Shown: positions 43,092 through 51,461 of the stretch, in pieces
Numbering within the stretch: the first letter of the stretch is position 1
Layout of the letters: every line of letters begins with the position of its first letter
Origin: Nibrella saemangeumensis
Lineage (GTDB): Bacteria; Bacteroidota; Bacteroidia; Cytophagales; Spirosomataceae
Length of the DNA stretch: 64,000 bases
Assembly (NCBI RefSeq): GCF_039541915.1
Contig: NZ_BAABHD010000024.1
Coordinates: 124,001-188,000 of the forward strand
Direction: 5' to 3'
The notes under the pieces: generated by a model
Told to the model about the DNA's origin: nothing
What the model saw: only the letters and a program-made list of their open reading frames with translations
Databases searched by the model: none
Translations under genes and position numbers: made by a program

Positions 43092-46000
43092 TTAAAAGAC
43101 AAGATTGATTCCACCCAGAATCTGACGGGGGTTCGGTACCCGGCCATGATCCACCCCCAGGCCAATGTCACCCCGGCCCACGTCCAGCAGATCCGGGTCC
43201 GGACCGGTGTATTTGGTAATGGTGAACAGGTTCTGCCCCTGGACATACAACCGGCACCGGCTCACGCCCAGCCGGCTCAGCATCGTAGCCGGAATGGTGT
43301 AACCGAGCTGAACCGTCTTGGCCCGGAAATACGATCCGGACTCAACATAGTACGAATTGGGCACGGTACTGGTCACGTTGTCGTTGGCATCCAGTTTGGG
43401 CAGGCTGGCGTTCATGTTCTCGGGTGTCCAGCTATCGTACAGCATCTTTTTGGACCGGTTACCCGCAAACGAGCCGTTCATATCCGTCCACCATTTGGTG
43501 TTGTTGTAGATCTGGTTGCCGTAGTTCCAGAAGAAAAACATGTTGATGTCGAAGTTCCGGTAAGCGGCATCCAGCGTATAACCCATCTGGAACTTGGGAT
43601 GCGGGCTGCCGATGAATGTCCGGTCATTGGCGTTGATCACGCCATCACCGTTCAGGTCCTTGTACCGCCAGCGGCCCACCGACCGCTGCGCGTTGGCCTC
43701 GGTCGTTTTGTTGATACCCGGCTGCGTCGGAGCCGCCATCACCTCGGCCGTACTGTTAAAGAAGCCGTCGATGACGTACCCGTAAAACTGGCCGATGGCT
43801 TCACCCGACAGCGTGCGGGATACCTGTCCGTACCGGACGCTATTCGTAAAAAAATCGACACCCTGACTCACCACTTTATTGCGGTACGCGGAGAAGTTGG
43901 TCGACACCGAATACTGGAGATCATTGCTTAACGCTCTCCCTCTATACGTCAGCATCAGATCAACACCTTTGTTCTGGGTATTACCGATATTGACAAACGG
44001 TGCACTGAAGTCACCTTCTGCACCGGGCCGGGGCAGCTGCACCAGCAGGTCCGATGTTTTCTTGGAGTACACATCCAGGTTCATTTCGAGCGCGCCGTTC
44101 AACAACGACAGGTCGAGTCCACCGTTAAGCGTTGAGGTTTCTTCCCATTTAGACGCCGGGTTACCTTTGCGGTCAAGGTCGTAGCCGGGGGCGGTTGACG
44201 TATTGGCCCCGGTAATGTCGTAGAACGAGCGACTCGGGTCGGAGCGGTAGAAGCTGTACTGGTTGTTTCCGTCAATCTGGTCGTTACCCACAACGCCGTA
44301 GCCAGCCCGGAGTTTCAGATCGGAAATAAACTTGACATCCTGCATGAAAGGCTCCTGCGAGATGCGCCAGCCCACACTCAGCGACGGGAAGTTACCGTAC
44401 CGCACGTCACGGGCAAACTTGCTGGACCCATCGCGCCGGAGCGTCGCATTCAGCAGGTACTTGCCATTATACGAATAATCGACCCGCCCGAACAGGGAGT
44501 AAAGCGCTTCGGTGCCAATTTGCGAAAAGTTATTCTGCCCGATTGGATTACCCCGGTCCAGCACCCAGAAGGACTCATCGGTAAATGGATAGTAGCCCGA
44601 GCGGTCACCACCCAGCTGTTCCCGCTTAAATTCGACAGACTCGGTTCCGGCCAGCAGTTTTACGTTGTGGACACCAAAGCTTTTATCGTAGTTCAGGGTA
44701 TTGGTAAACGTCCAGCGGTACTGGTATCCACTGCGCACCTGGTAGTTGGTTTGAAAGTTCCCTTCCGAATGCTCGGGGTTTACGTGCCGGAACGCCATAC
44801 TGTAGTTGTTGTTATAGTCAATACCGAAATTGCTGCGGAAACGCAGGTCTTTCAGAATATCCACTTCCGCATAGACACTTCCCAGCAGGCGAACATCCGT
44901 TTCCCCGTTATTGCGGTTCCGGTATAAGACCGCCACCGGGTTTTGCCCGTTACCGGTACCGGGTGCTTTGGAACCAGCAAAATTACCCATGATGTCGTAC
45001 ACCGGAATAATGGACGGCATCCGGTATGCCTGCGACCAGGGAGATCCCTCGTCATTATCGCCGGAGCCCCTCCGCTTACGGAATGAGCCAAAGAGCGTTT
45101 CGCCGAACCGGATGCGGTTGGTCAGTTTAAACTCCGAGTTCACCCGCGCACTGTACCGGTCGTAGAAGGTGTATTTTTGCAGACCGGCCTCGTTGTAGTA
45201 GCCCAGGCTCAGGCTGTACACAGAGCGGTCGGTGCCACCGGAGGCACTGATGTTGTGGCTTTGCACCGGAGCCGCCTGCGTCATCTCCCGGAACCAGTCG
45301 GTACCTTCCTTGTTGGCCCTGACGATCTGGTAAAACCCGCTTTGGTCGTAGTTGTAGCGGCTGGGATCGACCGCGGCATTTCCTTCCATTAGTCCACCGC
45401 TTGACCCGGCCAGCACATAATCCGGAATAACCGGGCTGGCCCCCTTTCCGTACTGCGAGTGGTTCGGTGTGATACCGGCGCCAAGCTGTTGCTTCCAGAG
45501 CAGTTCACCCAGTTCGCCGGTATTCAGCATCTCGGGTACCCGGCCCACTTTTGATTCCCCATAGAAGCCATCGTAGGCAATCCGGGTTTTGTTGGCTTTG
45601 CCTTTTTTGGTGGTAATGATGATAACGCCACCCGCACCCCGCGCCCCGTAAATAGCCGCCGACGACGCATCTTTCAGGATATTCATGCTCTCAATATCGT
45701 TCGGGTTCAGTGAGTTGGTACTGGTCGTCTGCACGCCGTCGATAATGATCAGGGGATTGTTGCTGCCGAAGGAATTAAGGCCCCGGATTCGGATATAGCC
45801 TTCACCACCCGGCTGGTTGGAACCGGAAGCTACCACGCCCGCCACCCGGCCCTGGAGCATATTGCTCACATCGGCTGCGGGTTTGGTCAGCATCTGCTCC
45901 ACATCGACAGACGCTACCGAGCCCGTCAGGTCTGCTTTTTTCTGGGTACCATACCCAACCACGACGACTTCGTTCAGGGACTTCACATCGGTATTCATCC

Positions 46001-46655
46001 GGACGTTAAGGGTCGACCGGTCACCCACGGTTATCTCCTGCGGCTCGTAACCAACAAAGCTGAACACCAGCACGGCATTCCGGTCCGGCACAGAAATAGA
46101 AAAGCTACCATTGGCATCGGTAACGGTTCCCCGCATGGTTCCTTTCACAGCCACACTCACGCCGGGGAGCCCTCCGCCGGTTTCGTCGGTTACCGTACCG
46201 CTGACGTTCTGATCGGCCGGGACCATCGTCTCGGTCTGGGTCGTTTTGGGAGCCATCACTGGTAAGGAAGGCTGGGCCATCCGCTGTTTGCTGAGCAGGA
46301 TCTGCTTCTTCCCGACTACTTCATACGCTACCTGCGAATTCCGGAAGATCTGATCCAGCACCGCCGATAAGGGCTGGTTGCTGACGGTTATTGATACCCG
46401 CCGGTCGGCCTGAATCTGCCGGGGTATATAGGAGAAGGTCACGTTGGCCACTTTTTCAATTTTCGTTAGTACAGCGCTGATCTCCTTGTCCTCAACGGAC
46501 AGGCTGACGGGCTGCTCCAGAATGGCCTGGGCAATGGCGGTCCGGGCGTAGGTTACACCGGTAAACAGGACCGCACAAAGGAATTGAATTAGAGATACAC
46601 GCATGATTACCAGCACGGCTGCGCTACAGGATCGGGTAAGGTTCATACATTTCAC
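43092..46655 (-). CDS. SusC/RagA TonB-linked transporter with STN signalling domain
   Basis: An 1187-residue outer-membrane transporter. Order of domains: signal segment (18-43), STN/secretin-type domain (about 50-125: VSLSVEDKEISAVLTKIEKVANVTF), carboxypeptidase-like domain (150-225), TonB box LNEVVVVGYGTQKKADLTGSV (227-247), plug (to about 355: IRIRGLNSFGSNNPLIIIDG), then the beta-barrel. The STN domain talks to a FecR anti-sigma factor; the FecR and ECF sigma genes follow directly upstream. So binding of substrate should induce the locus. The ligand cannot be deduced from sequence. Confidence 0.95.
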   Translation of the reverse strand: MKCMNLTRSCSAAVLVIMRVSLIQFLCAVLFTGVTYARTAIAQAILEQPVSLSVEDKEISAVLTKIEKVANVTFSYIPRQIQADRRVSITVSNQPLSAVLDQIFRNSQVAYEVVGKKQILLSKQRMAQPSLPVMAPKTTQTETMVPADQNVSGTVTDETGGGLPGVSVAVKGTMRGTVTDANGSFSISVPDRNAVLVFSFVGYEPQEITVGDRSTLNVRMNTDVKSLNEVVVVGYGTQKKADLTGSVASVDVEQMLTKPAADVSNMLQGRVAGVVASGSNQPGGEGYIRIRGLNSFGSNNPLIIIDGVQTTSTNSLNPNDIESMNILKDASSAAIYGARGAGGVIIITTKKGKANKTRIAYDGFYGESKVGRVPEMLNTGELGELLWKQQLGAGITPNHSQYGKGASPVIPDYVLAGSSGGLMEGNAAVDPSRYNYDQSGFYQIVRANKEGTDWFREMTQAAPVQSHNISASGGTDRSVYSLSLGYYNEAGLQKYTFYDRYSARVNSEFKLTNRIRFGETLFGSFRKRRGSGDNDEGSPWSQAYRMPSIIPVYDIMGNFAGSKAPGTGNGQNPVAVLYRNRNNGETDVRLLGSVYAEVDILKDLRFRSNFGIDYNNNYSMAFRHVNPEHSEGNFQTNYQVRSGYQYRWTFTNTLNYDKSFGVHNVKLLAGTESVEFKREQLGGDRSGYYPFTDESFWVLDRGNPIGQNNFSQIGTEALYSLFGRVDYSYNGKYLLNATLRRDGSSKFARDVRYGNFPSLSVGWRISQEPFMQDVKFISDLKLRAGYGVVGNDQIDGNNQYSFYRSDPSRSFYDITGANTSTAPGYDLDRKGNPASKWEETSTLNGGLDLSLLNGALEMNLDVYSKKTSDLLVQLPRPGAEGDFSAPFVNIGNTQNKGVDLMLTYRGRALSNDLQYSVSTNFSAYRNKVVSQGVDFFTNSVRYGQVSRTLSGEAIGQFYGYVIDGFFNSTAEVMAAPTQPGINKTTEANAQRSVGRWRYKDLNGDGVINANDRTFIGSPHPKFQMGYTLDAAYRNFDINMFFFWNYGNQIYNNTKWWTDMNGSFAGNRSKKMLYDSWTPENMNASLPKLDANDNVTSTVPNSYYVESGSYFRAKTVQLGYTIPATMLSRLGVSRCRLYVQGQNLFTITKYTGPDPDLLDVGRGDIGLGVDHGRVPNPRQILGGINLVF

Positions 46656-46816
46656 TGGTTTTGTTTTAAAGGGTTAAGGCAAAATACGTATAGCTTTTTC
46701 GCATCTGGCGGCTGCCAGGGTTAACGCCGGCAATGGAGTGTCATCATTGGCGGTTCCGGGTAGAGACTGGTCGGCATTTCTTCATAAGGTCAGGGTTAAA
46801 AGATGATACAAATTCG

Positions 46817-47851
46817 TTACGGGCAGCCGGTGCCGGTAATGACAACCTGCGCGTCAATTACCTTGTAACCGGCCCCCAAAAGCCTGCAAAGTATAGTTAG
46901 CGTATCGTACAGGTCCTCACTTTCGAGCGACGTGGTAATGAAGCAGTTGCTCATCAGCTCTTCATCGTAGACGATATCAACGCCATACATTTTTTCGAGA
47001 GCGGCAAAAATCCGGGCTACGGGCGCATTCTGAAACGTAAAGACAGATTGTTCGCCGGACGGAACCAGAAGGGCCGGCTTCTGCACGAGCGTTTTTACAA
47101 ACCGTAGTTCTTCGCCCAGGTAGGTAACCTGCTGGTTAGGGGTAAGCACCACGCCGATTGTTTCGGGGTCGGAGTCTGTTTTGGTCGTCGTAGCCAGCTT
47201 TGGCGAGTAAACAGATACTTTACCGGTCCGGACCGTTACGGTAACATTCTTTTCTGCCGGTGAAGCCTGTACATAAAAACTGGTACCCAGCACTTTGGTG
47301 ACCAGATCATTGGCATACACCAGAAAAGGGCGTTTCGGATCTTTCTGAACCTCAAAGAAGGCCTCACCGACCAGCGTTACCTCCCGTTTGTCGAGGGCAA
47401 ATTCAGCCACGTACCGAAGTACCCCTCCAGGCTGCAGGGTTACTACACTCGAATCACGCAACACCAGCCGTAGCGGCCCCGCTGCGGTATTCACCCGCTC
47501 GATAACGGCCGGGTGATCCGCCGGACTGCTTTTCGTATGAGACAGCGACGGCCGGGCGGGTGTCAGCAGAAAATACCAGCTCAGGCTGAGGGCCAGCACC
47601 ACCAGCGCAGCCGCAGCTACGGGTCGGAGCCAGTTCCGGCGACTATGATGAACCGGAGCCGGCCGGGTCGTCCGGGCCGCGAGGGCCTCCCAGTTGCTGG
47701 ACAATAGCCGTTCTTTCTCCTCCTCGCTGGCGGGCAGAGGCACATCGGCATCCAGCGAATCGAACCACTGGTCGAGCAAGGCCCGCTCGTCGTCGGTGCA
47801 TTCTCCGCGTAGGTATCGGGCTAAAAGCTCCTCGTATTTCCGGCTGTCCAT
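46817..47851 (-). CDS. FecR-family anti-sigma factor
   Basis: A 344-residue inner-membrane protein: a cytosolic N-terminus (RYLRGECTDDERALLDQWF), one transmembrane helix (about 76-97), a periplasmic FecR domain (about 125-225) and the C-terminal DUF4974 STN-like domain (FTFQNAPVARIFAALEKMYGVDIVYD). It receives the signal from the STN domain of the SusC protein and releases the sigma factor. The 161-bp gap to susC probably holds the sigma-dependent promoter. Confidence 0.94.
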   Translation of the reverse strand: MDSRKYEELLARYLRGECTDDERALLDQWFDSLDADVPLPASEEEKERLLSSNWEALAARTTRPAPVHHSRRNWLRPVAAAALVVLALSLSWYFLLTPARPSLSHTKSSPADHPAVIERVNTAAGPLRLVLRDSSVVTLQPGGVLRYVAEFALDKREVTLVGEAFFEVQKDPKRPFLVYANDLVTKVLGTSFYVQASPAEKNVTVTVRTGKVSVYSPKLATTTKTDSDPETIGVVLTPNQQVTYLGEELRFVKTLVQKPALLVPSGEQSVFTFQNAPVARIFAALEKMYGVDIVYDEELMSNCFITTSLESEDLYDTLTILCRLLGAGYKVIDAQVVITGTGCP

Positions 47852-47935
47852 CGGGTTACGTTATCCGTACAAAAGGCATAGACGGATAACCGGGAAAATT
47901 CCCTAAGGCCAACGTGAAAATTTTCAGAAATATGT

Positions 47936-48511
47936 TTAGAGCAGGTAAAACAAGACCCAGGCTGCGGCAAAGTCGCGCAGGTTCCGGCGCAGGAACCCCG
48001 TTGACCGGGAGAGGTGGTATTCGATCGCTTTTTCGGAAAGATTCAGCCGCTGAGCAATTTCCCGGATGGTCAGGTGCTCGAAACGATTCAGAATAAAGAC
48101 TTCGCGGGTTTTGTCGGGCAGCTGGGCCAGCGCCTGCTGGAGGGCCTCGGTCAGCTCGTTCAACTGCACGGCTTCGATGGTAGCAAACCCCTCATCCGGA
48201 AAGAATTGCCGGAGCTGGTCGAGGTAATGCTCTTCCTGCATATGCCGCCGGATGTAATCGATCATCAGGTTACGGAGCGACACGCCCAGAAAAGCCGGCA
48301 GGTTGATCACCCGCAGCGAGTCGCGCTTTTGCCAGAGCATGACAAAGAGTTCCTGCGCCAGTTCTTCGGCCACCTCCTTTCGCCGGAGTTTGCGGTGGGC
48401 GATTACGTACATTTTATACCAGTAGCGGTCGTATAATGCCCTGAACGCCTGCTCATCGCCTTCGCGGAGCAGGCTTAACAAGGTATGATCACTAAGCGAC
48501 TGGGGTAACAT
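47936..48511 (-). CDS. ECF RNA polymerase sigma factor (FecI-like)
   Basis: A 191-residue sigma-70-family factor. Region 2 is RALYDRYWYKMYVIAHRKLRRKEVAEELAQELFVMLWQKR; region 4 is LPDKTREVFILNRFEHLTIREIAQRLNLSEKAIEYHLSR. It stands at the head of the sigma-FecR-SusC-SusD order on one strand, the standard trans-envelope layout in Bacteroidota. The gap to fecR is 84 bp. Confidence 0.94.
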   Translation of the reverse strand: MLPQSLSDHTLLSLLREGDEQAFRALYDRYWYKMYVIAHRKLRRKEVAEELAQELFVMLWQKRDSLRVINLPAFLGVSLRNLMIDYIRRHMQEEHYLDQLRQFFPDEGFATIEAVQLNELTEALQQALAQLPDKTREVFILNRFEHLTIREIAQRLNLSEKAIEYHLSRSTGFLRRNLRDFAAAWVLFYLL

Positions 48512-48609
48512 TTGGGAAAAGGTCTACCGACAAAAGTGCAGCAAAACCCTAAATAAGGCAAAATTTTATGGGTATATTTTTAAATGACGGCCTTACGTTC
48601 CCGCCCCTC

Positions 48610-50238
48610 TTAAACAATAACGGGAGGTACCGGTTGGGCAGGCATCAGCTCTTTTCCGAGGCCGCACCGCTCCATGAAAGCGTTGGTAAATACCGCCCGC
48701 GCCGGGGCATCCAGCAGTTTCTGCCGACTGCGCAGCCAGGTTTCAACGTTAGCCTGCCCGTACATTTGCAGCACCAGCGATTCGCTCAGGTTGAAGTTGG
48801 TCTTACCCCAGTGCAGCGTGTACGGAATCCGGAGCGCTTCGAGCCGGTTCCAGAGCCGCTGCAGAAACTCATTGGTTACTTTGGCCTGCACACCGTCCAG
48901 TTCCATGACACAGGTTACGGGAAAGCGGGTGAACCCCAGCGTAGCCGGTGTGCCCTTTACGAATCGCATACCGAGCAATCCCGGAAAAGCAACCTGCTGG
49001 TTCAGCTTTACAATCTCCTCCAGCACCCGGGGCGTATCGTGGCTGTCTACGCCAATAGCGGCACTGACGGCCTTGCCCCGAATATTGGTGCTGCCAAACA
49101 CCTCACTGATGGTTCCGGCGGTGCCGTTGGTGTCTTCAAAGGCCAGCGGGTAAAGCTGATTGACCAGTTTGGGAATATGCTTCAGCGCCAACCGGCCCAT
49201 TTTGTCGAGCACCGTCTGAATCAGACCCAGGGTATCGTCGCCGTACGTAAAGCCGCTGGGTTTAGGCTGCGGCCGGGGGTAATTGGGGCGGTACGGCGTT
49301 TTGTACCGGACCTGCACGTAAGCACCCCGGTTAAGATCAGCACCGGTCGGGTCAAACTGGTGGGGATTCACGACGACCCCCAGGTGGTAAGGCTCTTTGG
49401 TGGGATCGTTGACTGGCAGCGGCAGCCACGGCAGCAGTCCCGTCAGGTCCTGGTCCGTCATGGCTTTCTTCAAGGCAGAGGTATAAGGCACTTTTTGCGT
49501 GCTGTAATCCTCCAGGAGAAACAGGTTCTCAATTTCGAGCAGTACGCCGTGAATGAATCCGAAACTGCCGAAACTTACCACGGCCGAGTTAAACAAATCA
49601 TCGTCCCGGTACACCTCCGTCACGCCCAGCCAGTCGGTGAACTCGGGCGCAGCTACCGGATTTGAGGCCCGCTCCAGCCATACATGGCGGTCGGGGGCCG
49701 TAACGAGATGCAGCCCCACCACGGAATCATGCACCGCTCCAAACCGGAAAGCGCCACCGTGGGTACCCGTCGACAGCGCCCCCGCGATGGTCTGCGCGTT
49801 GCTGGCCCCCGACGCTCGGATGGATTTACCGGCCGGCTCCAGGATCTGCTCCAGCTTGATGATGCTCATGCCGCACTCGGTAAAGTACAGATTGCCGGTC
49901 GACTTCCCGGCCGCCCGGTATGCCGGATCAACAAACGAGTCCCGCAGCGCAAACGACTGCCTCAGTGCCAAGGTGTCCACCAGCCCCCCATCGGTAGCTG
50001 CCACGTCGGAGAACGACCAGCCCTTGCCCAAAGCTCGCATCCGCAGGTTATTGTCAATAGCGTGCTGAATCAACCATTGGAAATTGGCGGTTGTCTGCCG
50101 GTACTGGGCCTGCGGACTTGACAGGTTGGGAATCCGAAGCTTAAATGAGGCATTCGGCTTCAAAGGCTGGGTAAAGTTTTCGTGGCCGTTCGTCCAGTTC
50201 GGCATAGGCTTTTGTTCGAGTCCGTTGGGGAGTGCCAT
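48610..50238 (-). CDS. FAD-linked oxidase (sugar-lactone oxidase-like)
   Basis: A 542-residue protein with a PCMH-type FAD-binding domain: RMRALGKGWSFSD, then GASNAQTIAGALSTGTHGG, the loop seen in aldonolactone oxidases and related enzymes. The C-terminal half (MRFVKGTPATLGFTRFPVTCVMELDG, LHWGKTNFNLSE) resembles the ALO substrate domain, whose HWGK-type segment is shared with xylitol and gulonolactone oxidases. No signal peptide is visible. The substrate may be a polyol or aldonolactone; the context does not decide. Confidence 0.82.
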   Translation of the reverse strand: MALPNGLEQKPMPNWTNGHENFTQPLKPNASFKLRIPNLSSPQAQYRQTTANFQWLIQHAIDNNLRMRALGKGWSFSDVAATDGGLVDTLALRQSFALRDSFVDPAYRAAGKSTGNLYFTECGMSIIKLEQILEPAGKSIRASGASNAQTIAGALSTGTHGGAFRFGAVHDSVVGLHLVTAPDRHVWLERASNPVAAPEFTDWLGVTEVYRDDDLFNSAVVSFGSFGFIHGVLLEIENLFLLEDYSTQKVPYTSALKKAMTDQDLTGLLPWLPLPVNDPTKEPYHLGVVVNPHQFDPTGADLNRGAYVQVRYKTPYRPNYPRPQPKPSGFTYGDDTLGLIQTVLDKMGRLALKHIPKLVNQLYPLAFEDTNGTAGTISEVFGSTNIRGKAVSAAIGVDSHDTPRVLEEIVKLNQQVAFPGLLGMRFVKGTPATLGFTRFPVTCVMELDGVQAKVTNEFLQRLWNRLEALRIPYTLHWGKTNFNLSESLVLQMYGQANVETWLRSRQKLLDAPARAVFTNAFMERCGLGKELMPAQPVPPVIV

Positions 50239-50277
50239 AGTCAGGGAGAGGAAAGAGGTAAGAGACCGGATAATGCG

Positions 50278-50655
50278 TTAACGGGTAGCCAGCGTATCTG
50301 GCCGGGGGGTGAAAGGCGTGCAGCACCACTCCACCCGTTGTTTATTGACCATGCCCAGCGTTACGGCCGACAGCAGAAAGTAGCCCAGGTTGGATTTGAC
50401 CGTAACGCTGTTCAGGTGATTGGATCGCGGGTCGCAGCCGGGCGTCAGGTTTACCGGTTGCTTCAGGCCCCAGAAGTACGAGGTTACGACCCGTTGGGTA
50501 GTGGGATCATTGACGGGCGTATCACAATCGGCGGTGGAGACAATGCGGGTAGTCATGCAGCCGGACAACAGCCAGACGGTAAGCGAAAGTAAATACAGCC
50601 CCCGCTGACAGAGCTGATCACGATGCCGATGAGAATGAACGATATCGGGTCTCAT
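50278..50655 (-). CDS. Bor/Iss-like lipoprotein
   Basis: A protein of up to 125 residues with a lipobox (WLLSGC) preceded by the hydrophobic run GLYLLSLTVW. The mature part (TSYFWGLKQPVN, CDPRSNHLNSVTVKSNLGYFLLSAVTLGM, VEWCC) has the FWG-x2-Q and SxVTLG signatures of the Bor family, known from lambda lysogens for serum resistance. In this group its role is unknown. It ends 39 bp from the oxidase start and is divergent from queE. Confidence 0.65.
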   Translation of the reverse strand: MRPDIVHSHRHRDQLCQRGLYLLSLTVWLLSGCMTTRIVSTADCDTPVNDPTTQRVVTSYFWGLKQPVNLTPGCDPRSNHLNSVTVKSNLGYFLLSAVTLGMVNKQRVEWCCTPFTPRPDTLATR

Positions 50656-50828
50656 GTGACAGTAAGCGTTTGTTTATCAGTGAATTTATAAACAAAAAAG
50701 TAGTAAAACCAAAACCGTTTTAGGCAACGGTGCACCAGATGTTTTGAGCGGGTATGGTTTTAAGGGTTAGTCGCAAAAAGAGGTGTGCCCGAAAACAGCA
50801 TTTGGCCAAATCTCCGTATTTTTGTCTG

Positions 50829-51461
50829 ATGATTACCGAACAGCAACAACATACTGAGCGCCTGACAACTCTCCCTGTCATGGAAGCCTTTTACACCCTG
50901 CAGGGAGAAGGTACCCATACCGGCAAAGCAGCCTATTTTATCCGCCTGGGTGGCTGCGATGTGGGCTGCCACTGGTGCGACGTCAAAGAATCCTGGGATG
51001 CCGATAGCCACCCAAAATATGCTATCGATTCCATTGTGGGGGGAGCGCTGCAGTACCCTGGCCGTATGGCCGTCATTACCGGTGGGGAGCCCCTTATGCA
51101 CGACCTGACCGGGCTGACAGCTGCCCTGCAAGCAGCCGGCTTCCACACTAATATCGAAACGTCTGGTGTGTACCCGGTTTCGGGGACGTGGGACTGGATC
51201 TGTTTTTCACCCAAAAAATTCAAGCAACCGCACCCCGACATTTTCGGCAAAGCCGACGAACTGAAGGCCATTATCTACAACAAGAGTGATTTTGCCTTCG
51301 CCGAGTCCTTTGTCCCGCATCTGCGCCCCGACTGCCGGCTTTTTCTGCAACCGGAATGGAGCCGCTCAAACGAAATGCTGCCGCTCATCGTTGAGTATGT
51401 AAAAAGTAATCCGCAATGGCAGATTTCGCTGCAGACGCACAAATACATGAATATTCCGTAG
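50829..51461 (+). CDS. queE: 7-carboxy-7-deazaguanine synthase QueE
   Basis: A 210-residue radical-SAM enzyme of queuosine synthesis that converts 6-carboxy-tetrahydropterin to CDG. The cluster motif is C-x3-C-x2-C (Cys43, Cys47, Cys50 in CDVGCHWC), with AVITGGEPLMHDL as the SAM-binding GGEP. The N-terminal signature is MEAFYTLQGEGTHTGKAAYFIRLGGC. ATG 50829 was chosen over 50754 because homologous residues start just after it. No other queuosine gene is nearby. Its last 46 bases overlap the start of the OmpA-family gene in another frame. Confidence 0.95.
   Translation: MITEQQQHTERLTTLPVMEAFYTLQGEGTHTGKAAYFIRLGGCDVGCHWCDVKESWDADSHPKYAIDSIVGGALQYPGRMAVITGGEPLMHDLTGLTAALQAAGFHTNIETSGVYPVSGTWDWICFSPKKFKQPHPDIFGKADELKAIIYNKSDFAFAESFVPHLRPDCRLFLQPEWSRSNEMLPLIVEYVKSNPQWQISLQTHKYMNIP

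Noticed and set aside
48568..49665. 365-codon plus-strand frame opposite the FAD-linked oxidase gene
   Set aside because: Low-complexity Arg/Gln/His-rich translation without motifs; the opposite strand encodes an obvious FAD-binding enzyme.
50817..50824. TATTTTTG as the -7 box of queE
   Set aside because: It matches TAnnTTTG but lies four bases before the chosen ATG, which would put the transcript start at or inside the start codon; no suitable -33 box at normal spacing.
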